Shown here piece after piece: positions 1 to 9,202 of a stretch of 64,000 bases of DNA (position 1 is its first letter; the number at the start of each line of letters is the position of its first letter). The notes beneath the pieces were generated by a model. The model was not told the DNA's origin, made no database searches, and saw nothing but the letters and a program-made list of their open reading frames with translations. Source of the stretch: Thermotogota bacterium (lineage in GTDB: Bacteria > Thermotogota > Thermotogae > Petrotogales > Petrotogaceae). Where the stretch lies: positions 62,001 to 126,000 of the forward strand of contig JAKOZG010000027.1 in the NCBI GenBank assembly GCA_029780115.1. Reading direction: 5' to 3'. The position numbers were made by a program, and so were the translations under genes.

Positions 1-2
1 TT

Positions 3-749
3 AAAGAAAGTAATATTAATACAGATTGTGTTATTTTTCAGAATGGGTATAAAACTACTTTAGCTTTTGCTGCTGTAGATGAGAATGGAAAAGCTGAATA
101 TGAATTTTATAGAGATAATGCTGCAGATGTTAACTTAAAAATGGAAGATTTGAAAAATTTACAACTCAATAAATTTTCACTCTTTCATTTTGGTTCTATA
201 GCTTTGTTGGAAAAACCTACATCCCTAACTTTAAAAAATTTATTTGAAGAATTAGTCTCTAAAAAGAAAATTACTTCTTTTGATCCAAATATCAGAAAAT
301 CTATGATAAAAAACGAAGAAATATATTTGAGTCTTATTAATCAAATAATCATGAAGGTTGATATTTTTAAATTGAGTGATGATGATCTATATTATATTAC
401 AAAAGAGAAGAATATTGAGAAAGCTGTTGCTAATTTAAATGTGAAAGAAGGTTGTGTAATTTTCTTAACTTTAGGGAGTGATGGTTCAATGGTTTTTAAA
501 AATAATGAATTTAAGTTTGTTCCAGCTTATAAGGTTAATGTTGTAGATACAGTTGGTTGTGGAGATTCTTTTATGGCTTCTATTTTGTATAAATTAAAAG
601 ATTATTCTTACAATGAATTAAAAAATATTTCATTATCTGCTTTAAAGGATTATGCAGATTTTGCTAATAAATGTGCTGCTATAGTTGCTTCTAAACCTGG
701 CGCTGCAAATGCTATGCCAAATTTAGAAGAAGTAATGACTTTCTTTTGA
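3..749 (+). CDS. PfkB-family sugar kinase (fructokinase-like), 5'-truncated
   Basis: The frame is open from the left edge, so the start and roughly the first fifth of the protein are missing; 248 residues are visible. It reads as a ribokinase/PfkB-fold kinase that phosphorylates a sugar with ATP in the cytoplasm. Visible marks are the fructokinase-like segment FYRDNAAD, FDPNIR, TLGSDGS and the C-terminal signature DTVGCGDSF, whose final Asp is the catalytic base of the family. The usual GAGD is GCGD here. The fragment cannot fix the substrate; fructose is the best family-level guess. A long AT-rich gap follows. Confidence 0.85.
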   Translation, partial: KESNINTDCVIFQNGYKTTLAFAAVDENGKAEYEFYRDNAADVNLKMEDLKNLQLNKFSLFHFGSIALLEKPTSLTLKNLFEELVSKKKITSFDPNIRKSMIKNEEIYLSLINQIIMKVDIFKLSDDDLYYITKEKNIEKAVANLNVKEGCVIFLTLGSDGSMVFKNNEFKFVPAYKVNVVDTVGCGDSFMASILYKLKDYSYNELKNISLSALKDYADFANKCAAIVASKPGAANAMPNLEEVMTFF

Positions 750-1196
750 TTTTTTTGAGTTGATATTTTTTATTTTATATTATTATATAAATAGTAGTGG
801 TAGTGATAGGATAATGTTGACAGTTTAAAAAGCTATATAAATATCCTTTCATGATGAATTGGTTATGTTGAAAAGTAGTAAAAATTTTCAAGTACTTTTT
901 GAACTTAAATGTTCATAAAGGGAAAAAAGAAAAAATATCTATATTTTTGTTTATAAGTAAAATTTTCAACAACATCTTGAACTAAGTTATAAACTTAGAA
1001 GTTTAAGGTTATTTTATCAACCTTAAAATGTTTATAATTTCGTTTATAAAAAAGTTGAAAGAAATTTTCATGTTACCTACTCATCGTATAAAAAGGTTAT
1101 TGATACAGGATACAAGTGACAAGTTATCAACCTATTGTATGTTGATAAAGTTATCAACATACATAATTAAATAAAATAAGGGGTGAGGAGGGATTT
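750..1196. other. AT-rich intergenic region with inverted repeats and TTATCAAC words
   Basis: No gene is seen in this 447-base gap. It holds several hairpin-forming repeats: CTAAGTT/AACTTAG at 982-998, TTTAAGGTT/AACCTTAAA at 1002-1027 and the long palindrome at 1136-1163. The octamer TTATCAAC occurs at 1014, 1124 and 1151, and its reverse complement occurs at 1141. It lies one base from the classical DnaA box TTATCCACA, but an operator role is equally possible. Confidence 0.5.
1136..1163. promoter_or_regulatory. 28-bp operator-like palindrome upstream of cutC
   Basis: The arms TGTATGTTGATAA and TTATCAACATACA are perfect reverse complements, 13 bp each, separated by AG. The palindrome ends 22 bases before the cutC ribosome binding site. 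No T-run follows, so it does not look like a terminator; a dimeric repressor site or other protein-binding site is more likely. The binding protein is unknown. Confidence 0.55.
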
Positions 1197-1946
1197 ATGT
1201 CAAGAATAATATTAGAAATTTGTTGTGCCTCAGCAAGGGATGTTGTTGAGGCTGAGAAAGGTGGAGCGGATAGGGTTGAATTGAATTCAGGAATGGTATA
1301 TGGAGGCTTGACTCCAAGTATAGGAGAAATAGAAGAAGCAAAAAGAAGAACAAAGATTCCAATTATTGTTATGATAAGGCCTAGAAGTGGAGGATTTTGT
1401 TATACCGATATTGAATTCGAAGTGATGAAGAAAGATGCACAAGCCGCTATTAAAGCTGGAGCAGATGGATTAGCTTTTGGAATATTAAATGCTGACGGAA
1501 CAATTGATATAAAAAGGAATAAAATATTAAAAGAAATAGCAGGAAATAAAGAAACGGTTTTTCATCGAGCTTTTGATGTCGCACCAGATCCCATTAAAAA
1601 TATAGATATTCTTGTTGAAATAGGTATAAATAGAATATTAAGTAGTGGACAAGAGGCCACAGTTGAAAAAGGTATTAGAAATTGTAGAGAAATTATTAGT
1701 CATTCTAGTGGTAGAATAGAAATATTATTAGGGGGAGGAATTAGGGATTACAATGTAAAAAAGATTATAGAAGAAACTGGAACTAAGCAGGTTCATTTAT
1801 CAGCATTTAGAGAAGAGTTTGATAACTCAACAGTTCATCAAAATAAAGTTAGATTCAATAAATATGAAGAAATGCCCGAAAATATTTATCAAGTTATAGA
1901 TTGTAAGAAGGTAAGATTAGTAAGAAATATTATTGATAATGTTTAG
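1197..1946 (+). CDS. cutC: CutC family protein
   Basis: This 249-residue cytoplasmic TIM-barrel protein belongs to the CutC family, historically named for copper homeostasis; its biochemical role is not settled. Diagnostic segments are LEICCAS and RVELNSGM near the N terminus, MIRPRSGGF, FHRAFD, RILSSGQ and LLGGGIRD. Full length matches the family. GAGGAGG ends four bases before the ATG and decides the start. The gene stands alone after the palindromic leader and 48 bases before hom, so it may be read with the aspartate genes or be controlled separately through the palindrome. Confidence 0.9.
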   Translation: MSRIILEICCASARDVVEAEKGGADRVELNSGMVYGGLTPSIGEIEEAKRRTKIPIIVMIRPRSGGFCYTDIEFEVMKKDAQAAIKAGADGLAFGILNADGTIDIKRNKILKEIAGNKETVFHRAFDVAPDPIKNIDILVEIGINRILSSGQEATVEKGIRNCREIISHSSGRIEILLGGGIRDYNVKKIIEETGTKQVHLSAFREEFDNSTVHQNKVRFNKYEEMPENIYQVIDCKKVRLVRNIIDNV

Positions 1947-1994
1947 TATTTAACAATTTCTAACGGGGAATAAAGTTTAAAGGAGGGTAACAAT

Positions 1995-3275
1995 ATGATA
2001 GGAGTTGGACTTTTGGGATTAGGAACCGTAGGAAGTGGAGTGCATCAGATTTTGACCAACAAAAGAGATTACATTAAACGGAAGTTAGGCGAAGAAATAA
2101 TAATCCAAAAAATTTTGGTCAAAGATGTAACCAAAAAAAGAAAATATCATGTAGATAACTTTCTTTTGACTGACAAATTTGAAGATGTACTTAAAGATTC
2201 CGCTATTCAAGTTATAGTTGAGCTCATTGGAGGAGAAGAACCTTCTTTTAGTTATATTAAAGAAGCTATAAAAAGAGGAAAACACATTGTTACTGCTAAC
2301 AAGTTGATAATGGCTAAACATGGAGAAGAAATAGTTCGTTTAGCTGAAGAAAATAGCGTCAAAGTTTATTATGAAGGTAGTGTTGGAGGCGGTATCCCAA
2401 TAATAAAAACTTTAAATGAATCTTTGGTAGCAAATAAGATAGAAAGAATATATGGTATTTTAAATGGAACAACTAATTATATTTTAACTCAAATGACTGA
2501 AAAAAAGGTTGATTTTAAAGATGCTTTAAAGGAAGCTCAAAATTTAGGATATGCCGAAAGCGATCCCTACTTTGATGTAAGTGGATTGGATTCTGCATAT
2601 AAAATATCTATCTTATCTTCTTTATCGTATGAAACTTTTGTTGATGTAGATTCTCTGTATATCGAAGGTATAGAAAGAATAGAACCTGAAGATATAGAAA
2701 TAGCTGATGAATTAGGTTATGTAATAAAATTATTAGCTATAGGGAAAAGATTGGAAAATGATAAACTAGATATTAGAGTTCATCCAACTTTTGTTCCAAA
2801 AAACAATCCAATATCAAGGATTAATGGTGTATATAATGTTGTTCAAATTCATGGGGATACTGTTGGAGAAATTATGATGTATGGTCAAGGTGCGGGAGAA
2901 ATGCCTACGGCTAGCGCAGTAGTAGCCGATATTATAGAAGTTGCTAAAAACATTAAGTACAACATAAGTAACGGATTAATCAATAATTTACAACCTCATA
3001 CCCTAGTAAGTATCGATGAAGTGGAAAATCCTTTTTATATCAGATTAATGGTCAATGACAAACCTGGTGTTTTTGCAAAGATTGCTAAAGTACTAGGAGA
3101 TAATAATGTAAGTATTGCCTCTGTTATTCAAAAACATAGACTAACTCCCGTAGTTCCCATATTTTTAAGGACACACCCGGTAAAAGAAAAATATTTAAAC
3201 CAAGCTGCTAGTGAATTGTCAATGATAGATGATGTGAGAGAAATTAAAAATATAATTAGGGTGGAGGAATTATAA
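1995..3275 (+). CDS. hom: homoserine dehydrogenase with ACT domain
   Basis: It reduces aspartate semialdehyde to homoserine in threonine/methionine synthesis. The N-terminal Rossmann motif GLGTVGSG sits at about residues 8-15, [11 protein letters not shown] near 100, NGTTNYIL near 157 and the catalytic-domain segment [10 protein letters not shown] near 190. A C-terminal ACT domain (about 345-420, starting [19 protein letters not shown]) suggests allosteric feedback, normally by threonine. The 426-residue length is typical. AGGAGG precedes the ATG. The TAA stop overlaps the thrC start by one base (TAATG), a sign of translational coupling. Confidence 0.95.
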   Translation: MIGVGLLGLGTVGSGVHQILTNKRDYIKRKLGEEIIIQKILVKDVTKKRKYHVDNFLLTDKFEDVLKDSAIQVIVELIGGEEPSFSYIKEAIKRGKHIVTANKLIMAKHGEEIVRLAEENSVKVYYEGSVGGGIPIIKTLNESLVANKIERIYGILNGTTNYILTQMTEKKVDFKDALKEAQNLGYAESDPYFDVSGLDSAYKISILSSLSYETFVDVDSLYIEGIERIEPEDIEIADELGYVIKLLAIGKRLENDKLDIRVHPTFVPKNNPISRINGVYNVVQIHGDTVGEIMMYGQGAGEMPTASAVVADIIEVAKNIKYNISNGLINNLQPHTLVSIDEVENPFYIRLMVNDKPGVFAKIAKVLGDNNVSIASVIQKHRLTPVVPIFLRTHPVKEKYLNQAASELSMIDDVREIKNIIRVEEL

Positions 3276-4339
3276 TGGCTCATCAAGAAATATGGGAAGG
3301 TATCATAAATGCTTATAAAGAATTTATGCCTGTTAAAGAAAAAACGAAGATAGTCACTTTACAAGAAGGAAACACTCCACTTATATTTGCTGAAAAATTA
3401 AGTAACAAATTGGATATAGAGTTATATTTGAAGTACGAAGGAACAAATCCCACAGGATCTTTTAAAGACAGAGGAATGACTTTAGCGGTGACAAAAGCCG
3501 TGGAAAACGGTGATAAAGCCATAATATGTGCTTCCACAGGAAACACTTCAGCATCAGCAGCTGCCTATGGAAGTAAAGCAGGTTTAAAGACTGCTGTAAT
3601 AATACCAGAAGGTAAGATAGCATTAGGGAAACTAACTCAAGCTTTGATGCATGGAGCGATAGTTATTCCTATAAAAGGTAATTTTGATATTGCTTTAGAG
3701 CTAACAAGAAAAATAGCAACTGATTATCCAATCAATTTAGTGAATTCATTGAATCCATACAGGATAGAGGGACAGAAAAGTGCAGCTTTCGAAGTTTGTG
3801 ATCAATTAGGTGGAGTTGCTCCTGATATACTTGCTATTCCCGTTGGTAATGCTGGAAATATAACATCATATTGGAAAGGATTTAAAGAGTACTATCAGGC
3901 CAAAAGAACTAACAAGTTACCGAAAATGTTAGGTTTTGAAGCAGAAGGATCAGCTGCCATAGTTAGACAACAAGTTATCAAGAACCCTGAAACGATTGCT
4001 ACAGCCATTAGAATAGGGAATCCTATCAATTGGGAAAAAGCAGTTGAAGCAGCAAGAGAATCTAAAGGGAGTATAGATTTTGTTACAGATCAGGAGATAT
4101 TGGATACGTATAAAGAATTAGCTTTCCTAGAGGGAATTTTTGTAGAACCAGCTTCAGCTGCTTCTGTTGCTGGCATTAAGAAGTTCGTTAAATTGAATAA
4201 AATAGAAAAAGGTTCTAAAGTTGTAGCTGTTTTAACAGGTCATGGGTTAAAAGATCCAGAAACGGCAATGAGTACAATTAAATCACCAGTAGCCATTGAA
4301 TCTAATTTAAACAAGATTCTGAATATGATAGGTTTATAA
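3275..4339 (+). CDS. thrC: threonine synthase
   Basis: This PLP enzyme converts O-phosphohomoserine to threonine, directly downstream of hom and sharing one base with it. The PLP-binding lysine is K64 in [11 protein letters not shown]. The substrate and phosphate loop [15 protein letters not shown] and the late [12 protein letters not shown] segment are typical of the short (about 350-residue) bacterial/archaeal threonine synthases. The start sits just after GGTGGAGG within the hom coding end. Homoserine kinase is not in this window. Confidence 0.95.
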   Translation: MAHQEIWEGIINAYKEFMPVKEKTKIVTLQEGNTPLIFAEKLSNKLDIELYLKYEGTNPTGSFKDRGMTLAVTKAVENGDKAIICASTGNTSASAAAYGSKAGLKTAVIIPEGKIALGKLTQALMHGAIVIPIKGNFDIALELTRKIATDYPINLVNSLNPYRIEGQKSAAFEVCDQLGGVAPDILAIPVGNAGNITSYWKGFKEYYQAKRTNKLPKMLGFEAEGSAAIVRQQVIKNPETIATAIRIGNPINWEKAVEAARESKGSIDFVTDQEILDTYKELAFLEGIFVEPASAASVAGIKKFVKLNKIEKGSKVVAVLTGHGLKDPETAMSTIKSPVAIESNLNKILNMIGL

Positions 4340-4349
4340 AGTTATAGCA

Positions 4350-4363
4350 ACTTCTTAAGAAGT
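4350..4363. promoter_or_regulatory. perfect 14-bp palindrome between thrC and aspA
   Basis: ACTTCTTAAGAAGT reads the same on both strands and lies 11 bases after the thrC stop and 52 bases before aspA. It could be an operator or a weak hairpin; there is no U-run to make it a terminator. Confidence 0.3.
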
Positions 4364-4415
4364 ACTATCTGTTCTATAATAGAGAAAAAAATAATTATGA
4401 AAGGAGTAAAGATCA

Positions 4416-5849
4416 TTGTCAAGGATTGAACGAGATTCTTTAGGTGAAAAAGAAATTGAGAATGATAGGTATTATGGTATTCAATCATTGAGAGCAAAAG
4501 AGAATTTTCCGATTAGTGGACAAAAAGTACACCCTTTGCTTATAAAAAATCTAGCTTATATCAAAAAAGCAGCAGCTTTAATGAATTTAGAAGTTGGTTT
4601 ATTAGAAAAATCTATAGCAGGAGCTATTGTGAAAGCAGCAAATGAAATAATAGAAGGTAAATTTCTTGACGATTTTATTATAGATGCAATACAAGGGGGA
4701 GCCGGTACTTCTGTAAATATGAATATTAATGAGGTAATAGCAAATAGAGCTATTGAATTATTAGGGGGCAAAAAAGGAGATTATAGTGTCGTTCATCCAA
4801 ATAATCATGTAAATATGAGTCAATCGACCAATGATGTTTTTCCGACCGCTATAAAGATGACAACTATCGTTCTTTTAACAGAACTAATTGAAGAATTGAA
4901 AAATTTAAGAGATTGCCTGAAAGAGAAATCCAATGAATTTGACGAAGTTGTGAAGGTTGGAAGAACCCAACTTCAAGATGCAATTCCCATACGATTAGGT
5001 CAAGAATTCAAAGCGTATTCTCTAGTTGTAGATAGAGATATAAGGCGGCTCCAAGCGTCCTTAGAAAGTGTTATGATTGTAAATATGGGGGGTACAGCTA
5101 TTGGTACTTGCTTGAACGCTGATGAATTATACACAAAAGGGATAGTTGATAAGATAAATGAAGTATCAGGTTTTCACCTTGTACAAGCGGAAGACCTTAT
5201 AGACGCAACACAGAACAATGACAGTCTCTTGGAAGTCTCATCTTTGTTAAAAACGTGTGCTGTTAATTTATCTAAGATAGCAAATGATTTAAGGTTGATT
5301 TCATCAGGGCCCCGTGCAGGTATAAGCGAAATAAATTTACCGGCTGTACAGCCAGGTTCTTCAATTATGCCTGGTAAAATTAATCCTGTTATACCAGAAG
5401 TTTTAAATCAAGTTTCTTTTCAAGTTATAGGGAACGATCTAACGATAACTATGGCAATTGAAGCAGGACAATTAGAATTAAACGCGATGCTTCCGATAGT
5501 GGCCTTTAATTTGTTTGAGTCGATACAGATACTGAAAAATGCGGTTAACACTTTTACCATTAATGCTATTAAAGGTCTCACTGCTAAAGAACTTCGTTGT
5601 AAAAATTTGGTAGAGAATAGTTTAACTTTAATAACCGCTTTAACACCACATCTTGGTTATGAAACTTGTTCGGTTATAGCACAAAAGGCATTAAAAAGTG
5701 GAAAAAATATTCGAGATGTAATTTTAGAAGAAGGTTATTTATCGGAAAATGAAGTAGACAGGATTTTAAATCCTTATGAGATGACCAAAGGTGGTATAGT
5801 AGCCAAAGACTTATTAAATAAAAAAGGAAAAAGAAGTTTTTCAGATTAG
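4416..5849 (+). CDS. aspA: aspartate ammonia-lyase (aspartase)
   Basis: It deaminates aspartate to fumarate and ammonium in the cytoplasm. The protein belongs to the fumarase/aspartase superfamily, with NMSQSTNDVFPTA near residue 130 and the mobile signature loop GSSIMPGKINP near 315. The N terminus RIERDSLGEKEIENDRYYG and the 477-residue length fit aspartases better than class II fumarases, although sequence alone leaves a small doubt. The start is TTG at 4416, nine bases after AAGGAG. It is followed after 15 bases by malic enzyme, and the pair suggests aspartate carbon feeding C4 acids and pyruvate. Confidence 0.87.
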   Translation: MSRIERDSLGEKEIENDRYYGIQSLRAKENFPISGQKVHPLLIKNLAYIKKAAALMNLEVGLLEKSIAGAIVKAANEIIEGKFLDDFIIDAIQGGAGTSVNMNINEVIANRAIELLGGKKGDYSVVHPNNHVNMSQSTNDVFPTAIKMTTIVLLTELIEELKNLRDCLKEKSNEFDEVVKVGRTQLQDAIPIRLGQEFKAYSLVVDRDIRRLQASLESVMIVNMGGTAIGTCLNADELYTKGIVDKINEVSGFHLVQAEDLIDATQNNDSLLEVSSLLKTCAVNLSKIANDLRLISSGPRAGISEINLPAVQPGSSIMPGKINPVIPEVLNQVSFQVIGNDLTITMAIEAGQLELNAMLPIVAFNLFESIQILKNAVNTFTINAIKGLTAKELRCKNLVENSLTLITALTPHLGYETCSVIAQKALKSGKNIRDVILEEGYLSENEVDRILNPYEMTKGGIVAKDLLNKKGKRSFSD

Positions 5850-5864
5850 AGGAGGTTGCTAACT

Positions 5865-7040
5865 TTGGACATTTATGAAGAAGCACTTAAATTGCACGAA
5901 GAGAAAAAAGGCAAAATCTTTATTAGTAGTAAAGTGGCTATAAACAATCAACATGATTTAAGTATCGCCTACACACCTGGAGTAGCTGAACCTTGCCGTA
6001 AAATTCACGAAAATGCTGAAGACGTATATAAATATACTGTAAAAGGGAATTTAGTTGCAGTTGTTACTGATGGTACAGCAGTTTTAGGCCTTGGTGATAT
6101 TGGACCAAAAGCAGCAATGCCAGTTATGGAAGGGAAATGTATACTTTTTAAGGAATTTGGAGAAGTAGATGCTATACCAATTTGTTTAGACACAAAAGAT
6201 GTGAATGAAATAGTAGAAACTATAAAAAGAATAGCTCCAACATTTGGAGGAATAAATTTAGAAGACATTTCTGCCCCCCGATGTGTAGAAATTGAAAATG
6301 AGTTGAAAAAAGAAATAGATATACCGATATTTCATGACGATCAGCATGGAACAGCCGTTGTAGTTAGTGCAGGATTAATAAATGCTTTGAAAATTGTTGG
6401 TAAATCTTTAGATGAAATTAAGGTCGTTATAAATGGGGCAGGAGCGGCAGGTAGTGCAATTGTTAAGATGCTTCTGAGCTTAGGAGTAAGAGATATTCTA
6501 ATTTGCGATACCAAAGGGATTATTTATGAAGGTTCTCCTACAAATAATTGGTTGAAAGAGGAATTAGCCAAATTAACAAATAGAAAAGGAATAAAAGGTT
6601 CTTTGAAAGATGCAATAGTAGGAGCAGACGTGTTTATTGGCGTTTCTGTTGGTAATGTGGTAAATAAAGAGATGATAAAAAGCATGAGTAATGATGCTAT
6701 AGTTTTTGCGTTAGCAAATCCTATTCCAGAAATATTTCCCGACGACGCAAAAGAAGCAGGAGCAAGAATAGTTGCAACAGGACGGTCAGATTTTTCGAAT
6801 CAGATAAATAATGTTCTGGCTTTTCCTGGTATATTTAGAGGGGCACTTGATGCTAGAGCAAGTGATATTAATGATGAAATGAAGATAGCAGCCGCATTTG
6901 CTATTTCAAGCGTAGTAGATGAGACACAACTAAACGAAGAAAATATCATCCCAAATGTCTTTAATCGAAAAGTTTCAAAAGAAGTAGCGAAAGCAGTAAA
7001 AGAAGCGGCGATAAAGAGCAGGGTAGCAAGAATAGAATAA
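5865..7040 (+). CDS. malic enzyme (oxidative decarboxylating malate dehydrogenase)
   Basis: It decarboxylates malate to pyruvate with reduction of NAD(P). Family segments are YTPGVAEPC, GDIGPKAAMPVMEGK, the metal-site loop FHDDQHGTA near residue 155 and the nucleotide motif GAGAAGSA near 191. The longest frame begins at a TTG at 5856 that directly abuts the Shine-Dalgarno AGAGGAGG; the TTG at 5865, nine bases past it, is the better start and gives 391 residues, the usual length of the short prokaryotic type. It is the last gene of the hom-thrC-aspA-mae run and ends in a strong terminator. Confidence 0.9.
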   Translation: MDIYEEALKLHEEKKGKIFISSKVAINNQHDLSIAYTPGVAEPCRKIHENAEDVYKYTVKGNLVAVVTDGTAVLGLGDIGPKAAMPVMEGKCILFKEFGEVDAIPICLDTKDVNEIVETIKRIAPTFGGINLEDISAPRCVEIENELKKEIDIPIFHDDQHGTAVVVSAGLINALKIVGKSLDEIKVVINGAGAAGSAIVKMLLSLGVRDILICDTKGIIYEGSPTNNWLKEELAKLTNRKGIKGSLKDAIVGADVFIGVSVGNVVNKEMIKSMSNDAIVFALANPIPEIFPDDAKEAGARIVATGRSDFSNQINNVLAFPGIFRGALDARASDINDEMKIAAAFAISSVVDETQLNEENIIPNVFNRKVSKEVAKAVKEAAIKSRVARIE

Positions 7041-7044
7041 AAAT

Positions 7045-7080
7045 AAAGCCCGCTTCTCTAAGTTTAAAAGCGGGCTTTTT
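7045..7080. terminator. bidirectional rho-independent terminator
   Basis: Arms AAAGCCCGCTT (7045-7055) and AAGCGGGCTTT (7068-7078) form an 11-bp GC-rich stem with T-runs on both outer sides. It sits between the convergent malic enzyme and oxidoreductase genes and should serve both. Confidence 0.9.
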
Positions 7081-7083
7081 AAG

Positions 7084-8328
7084 TTATTTGATTTTTTCTT
7101 CTTTGTATTTTTGGTAATCAACAATTGAGTTATTAATTCTTGAATACTCTGCTGCAAACGCCATAAAATGACTTTCAATCAAATTGAAATAATCAAGATT
7201 TACATTGGAATCAAGATTTTCTAAATATTCGTCTATTAGGTTGAAATCTGATCCTTGGTGTCCTGTTTTATATTTAGGATTGACTTCTATAACTTCCCTT
7301 TTATCATTACTAAAAGTATTTATTTCTATATAATTTTTTTCAAAGTTCCCATATAGGTCACCTTTAGATCCAGTTATTTCAATTATTCTTGTTTTATCGT
7401 GCGTAAAAGCGTCAAGTGCAAATATAACGTCTATATTTTCATCAAATTTCATTACTACCTTTTGATTGTCAAGTACGTTATTATCCAATTTATATACACA
7501 TTTTCCAAAATTTGTGGTTCTTAAAGCATGGATTCTGCCTTCATAACTCAGATCATTGGTTATGGTATTTACTGGCCATCCATTGTTTTGCATGTCCAAA
7601 TATATTTTAGTAGCTGAATATGGGCAACTGTTCTGTAATTTACACTCTAAACATCTTTCAGAGCCATCTTTTGGAAAATTTTCTTTTCTAAAATGTTTTA
7701 AACTTCCAGTAGAATAAATTTGCAAACATTTTCGGCCCAATAACCACTGAAGAATATCAAGATCATGGCAACTTTTAGTAAGAAGGATAGGACCAACTTC
7801 CTCAGATTTTCTCCATCTTCCCCTGACATAGCTGTGGGCCATATGCCAATATCCAATATGTTCTTCTTGGATAACTGAAACTAATTCTCCAAGAATTTCT
7901 GAAACAAGAACCTCTTTAATTTTTTTGTAAAAATCAGAAAATCTTAAAACATAAGCAGGCATTATGTATTTATTTATTTCTATTGCTTTTTTAATGATTT
8001 CAATAGAGTCTTCTATTGTAGGAGCAACAGGTTTTTCTATCAGTATATTGTATCCTAAATCTAAAAAAGCTAAAGCGGGGTCTTTGTGTAAGTTTTCTAA
8101 TGTAGCAATAATGGCTATATCTGCAATTTTTGGAAACTTTGAAAGGTCTTTCCAATCTTTTACGCAATATCTATCCTCGATATTATGAATTTTCTTAAAA
8201 TAATTTCTTCTGTAATCATCTGGTTCAGCAACGCCAACAAATTTTAGTTTGTCTTTGTGTTCAAGTGCATATGCTCCATATGTGTTTATACCTCTTTCTC
8301 CTGCTCCTATCAGTATAGCAGTTTTCAT
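7084..8328 (-). CDS. Gfo/Idh/MocA family oxidoreductase with Cys cluster
   Basis: This 414-residue NAD(P)-dependent sugar or polyol dehydrogenase has the N-terminal Rossmann motif LIGAGERG and the family motif EKPVAPT near residue 98. An inserted RCLECKLQNSCPYSA segment (C-x2-C-x5-C) near residue 215 resembles the Cys-rich insert of a Gfo/Idh/MocA subgroup and may bind metal. AGGAGG precedes the ATG. It is the last gene of a four-gene leftward unit with a TIM-barrel isomerase, a second Gfo/Idh/MocA enzyme and a ROK regulator, so it probably oxidises a sugar or cyclitol brought in by the divergent ABC importer. The exact substrate is unknown. Confidence 0.85.
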   Translation of the reverse strand: MKTAILIGAGERGINTYGAYALEHKDKLKFVGVAEPDDYRRNYFKKIHNIEDRYCVKDWKDLSKFPKIADIAIIATLENLHKDPALAFLDLGYNILIEKPVAPTIEDSIEIIKKAIEINKYIMPAYVLRFSDFYKKIKEVLVSEILGELVSVIQEEHIGYWHMAHSYVRGRWRKSEEVGPILLTKSCHDLDILQWLLGRKCLQIYSTGSLKHFRKENFPKDGSERCLECKLQNSCPYSATKIYLDMQNNGWPVNTITNDLSYEGRIHALRTTNFGKCVYKLDNNVLDNQKVVMKFDENIDVIFALDAFTHDKTRIIEITGSKGDLYGNFEKNYIEINTFSNDKREVIEVNPKYKTGHQGSDFNLIDEYLENLDSNVNLDYFNLIESHFMAFAAEYSRINNSIVDYQKYKEEKIK

Positions 8329-8351
8329 ACTTTTTATTTCCTCCTAATAAT

Positions 8352-9179
8352 TCAATATTTGTTTAATATATCTAATAACAATTCTTTAGCTTTTAAAATA
8401 TCTTTTTTCTGCTCATGACCTGTAATTTCTCTTTCTATTATTAAAGGACCTTTATAATTGTAACTTATTAATTTTTCTAATAGGAGTGGAAAGTTTACCG
8501 AACCTTCTCCGACAGGTGTTTCTTCTCCAAGATCTCTACCATTTGTAGGATATTTTCCATCTTTTACATGTACACTTCTAATTAGTCCTTTATACAAATC
8601 TACAGCATCAACAGGATTGGCTTTGCCATACATTAGTAAATTAGCTGGATCTAGGTTTATTCCAAGATTGTCTAAACCTACATCTTCGATGGTTCTTAAT
8701 AGAGTAATCGGAGTTTCTTGTCCTGTTTCAAAATTAAAATAAATTCCTAGTTTTTTGGCCTCTCTGGCCACATATCTAATAGATGTCACCGTTTCCAGAT
8801 ATTCAGAGGTCGAGGGATTTTCTGGAATAAATCCTACATGGGTTACTATATCTTTTACACCTATTTCTTTAGCAAACTTAGCGCCTTGTTTTAGAGCTTC
8901 CATTCTTACATATCTAAATTCTTTTGGGACTAATCCTAAAGTAGCAGGTCCTTCAACGAAATCCCAGACCCTTGGCCCTGGCCACCCAACCCATAAGCTA
9001 CATATTTTGATTTTGTCTTTAGTAATCTTCTTTAATTTTTCAGCATTCTCTTTTGTTAGATTTTCAATATGCCAAGCATTTACTTGACACATATTCAGAC
9101 CCAATTCATCTAAATCTTTCGTTCCATGTTCTAATAATTCCTCTAATGGAATGATTACTCCTATGTCTAGATCATACAT
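8352..9179 (-). CDS. sugar phosphate isomerase/epimerase (xylose isomerase-like TIM barrel)
   Basis: The 275-residue protein has the AP-endonuclease-2 / xylose isomerase-like barrel pattern. Candidate metal ligands are the Glu in FNFETGQE (about 149), the Asp in INLDPANLL, the His in SVHVKDG and the Glu in LIIEREI near the C terminus. Enzymes of this superfamily epimerise or isomerise keto-sugars and keto-inositols (IolE, IolI and hexulose epimerases). GAGGAGG lies eight bases before the ATG. The 23-base spacing to both neighbours marks an operon with two Gfo/Idh/MocA dehydrogenases. The reaction is inferred only at family level. Confidence 0.8.
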   Translation of the reverse strand: MYDLDIGVIIPLEELLEHGTKDLDELGLNMCQVNAWHIENLTKENAEKLKKITKDKIKICSLWVGWPGPRVWDFVEGPATLGLVPKEFRYVRMEALKQGAKFAKEIGVKDIVTHVGFIPENPSTSEYLETVTSIRYVAREAKKLGIYFNFETGQETPITLLRTIEDVGLDNLGINLDPANLLMYGKANPVDAVDLYKGLIRSVHVKDGKYPTNGRDLGEETPVGEGSVNFPLLLEKLISYNYKGPLIIEREITGHEQKKDILKAKELLLDILNKY

Positions 9180-9202
9180 AAATTTTCCTCCTCATTTTAC
9201 TG

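Noticed and set aside
750-1196. Chromosomal replication origin
   Set aside because: The TTATCAAC cluster is suggestive, but no dnaA, dnaN or gyrB gene is nearby and the word differs from the DnaA boxes known for Thermotoga; kept only as a finding.
4416-5849. Class II fumarase as the identity of the lyase
   Set aside because: The N terminus and length match aspartase better, although the signature loop is shared by both.
8755-9087. 110-codon plus-strand open frame opposite the TIM-barrel isomerase
   Set aside because: It is an antisense shadow of a well-supported gene.
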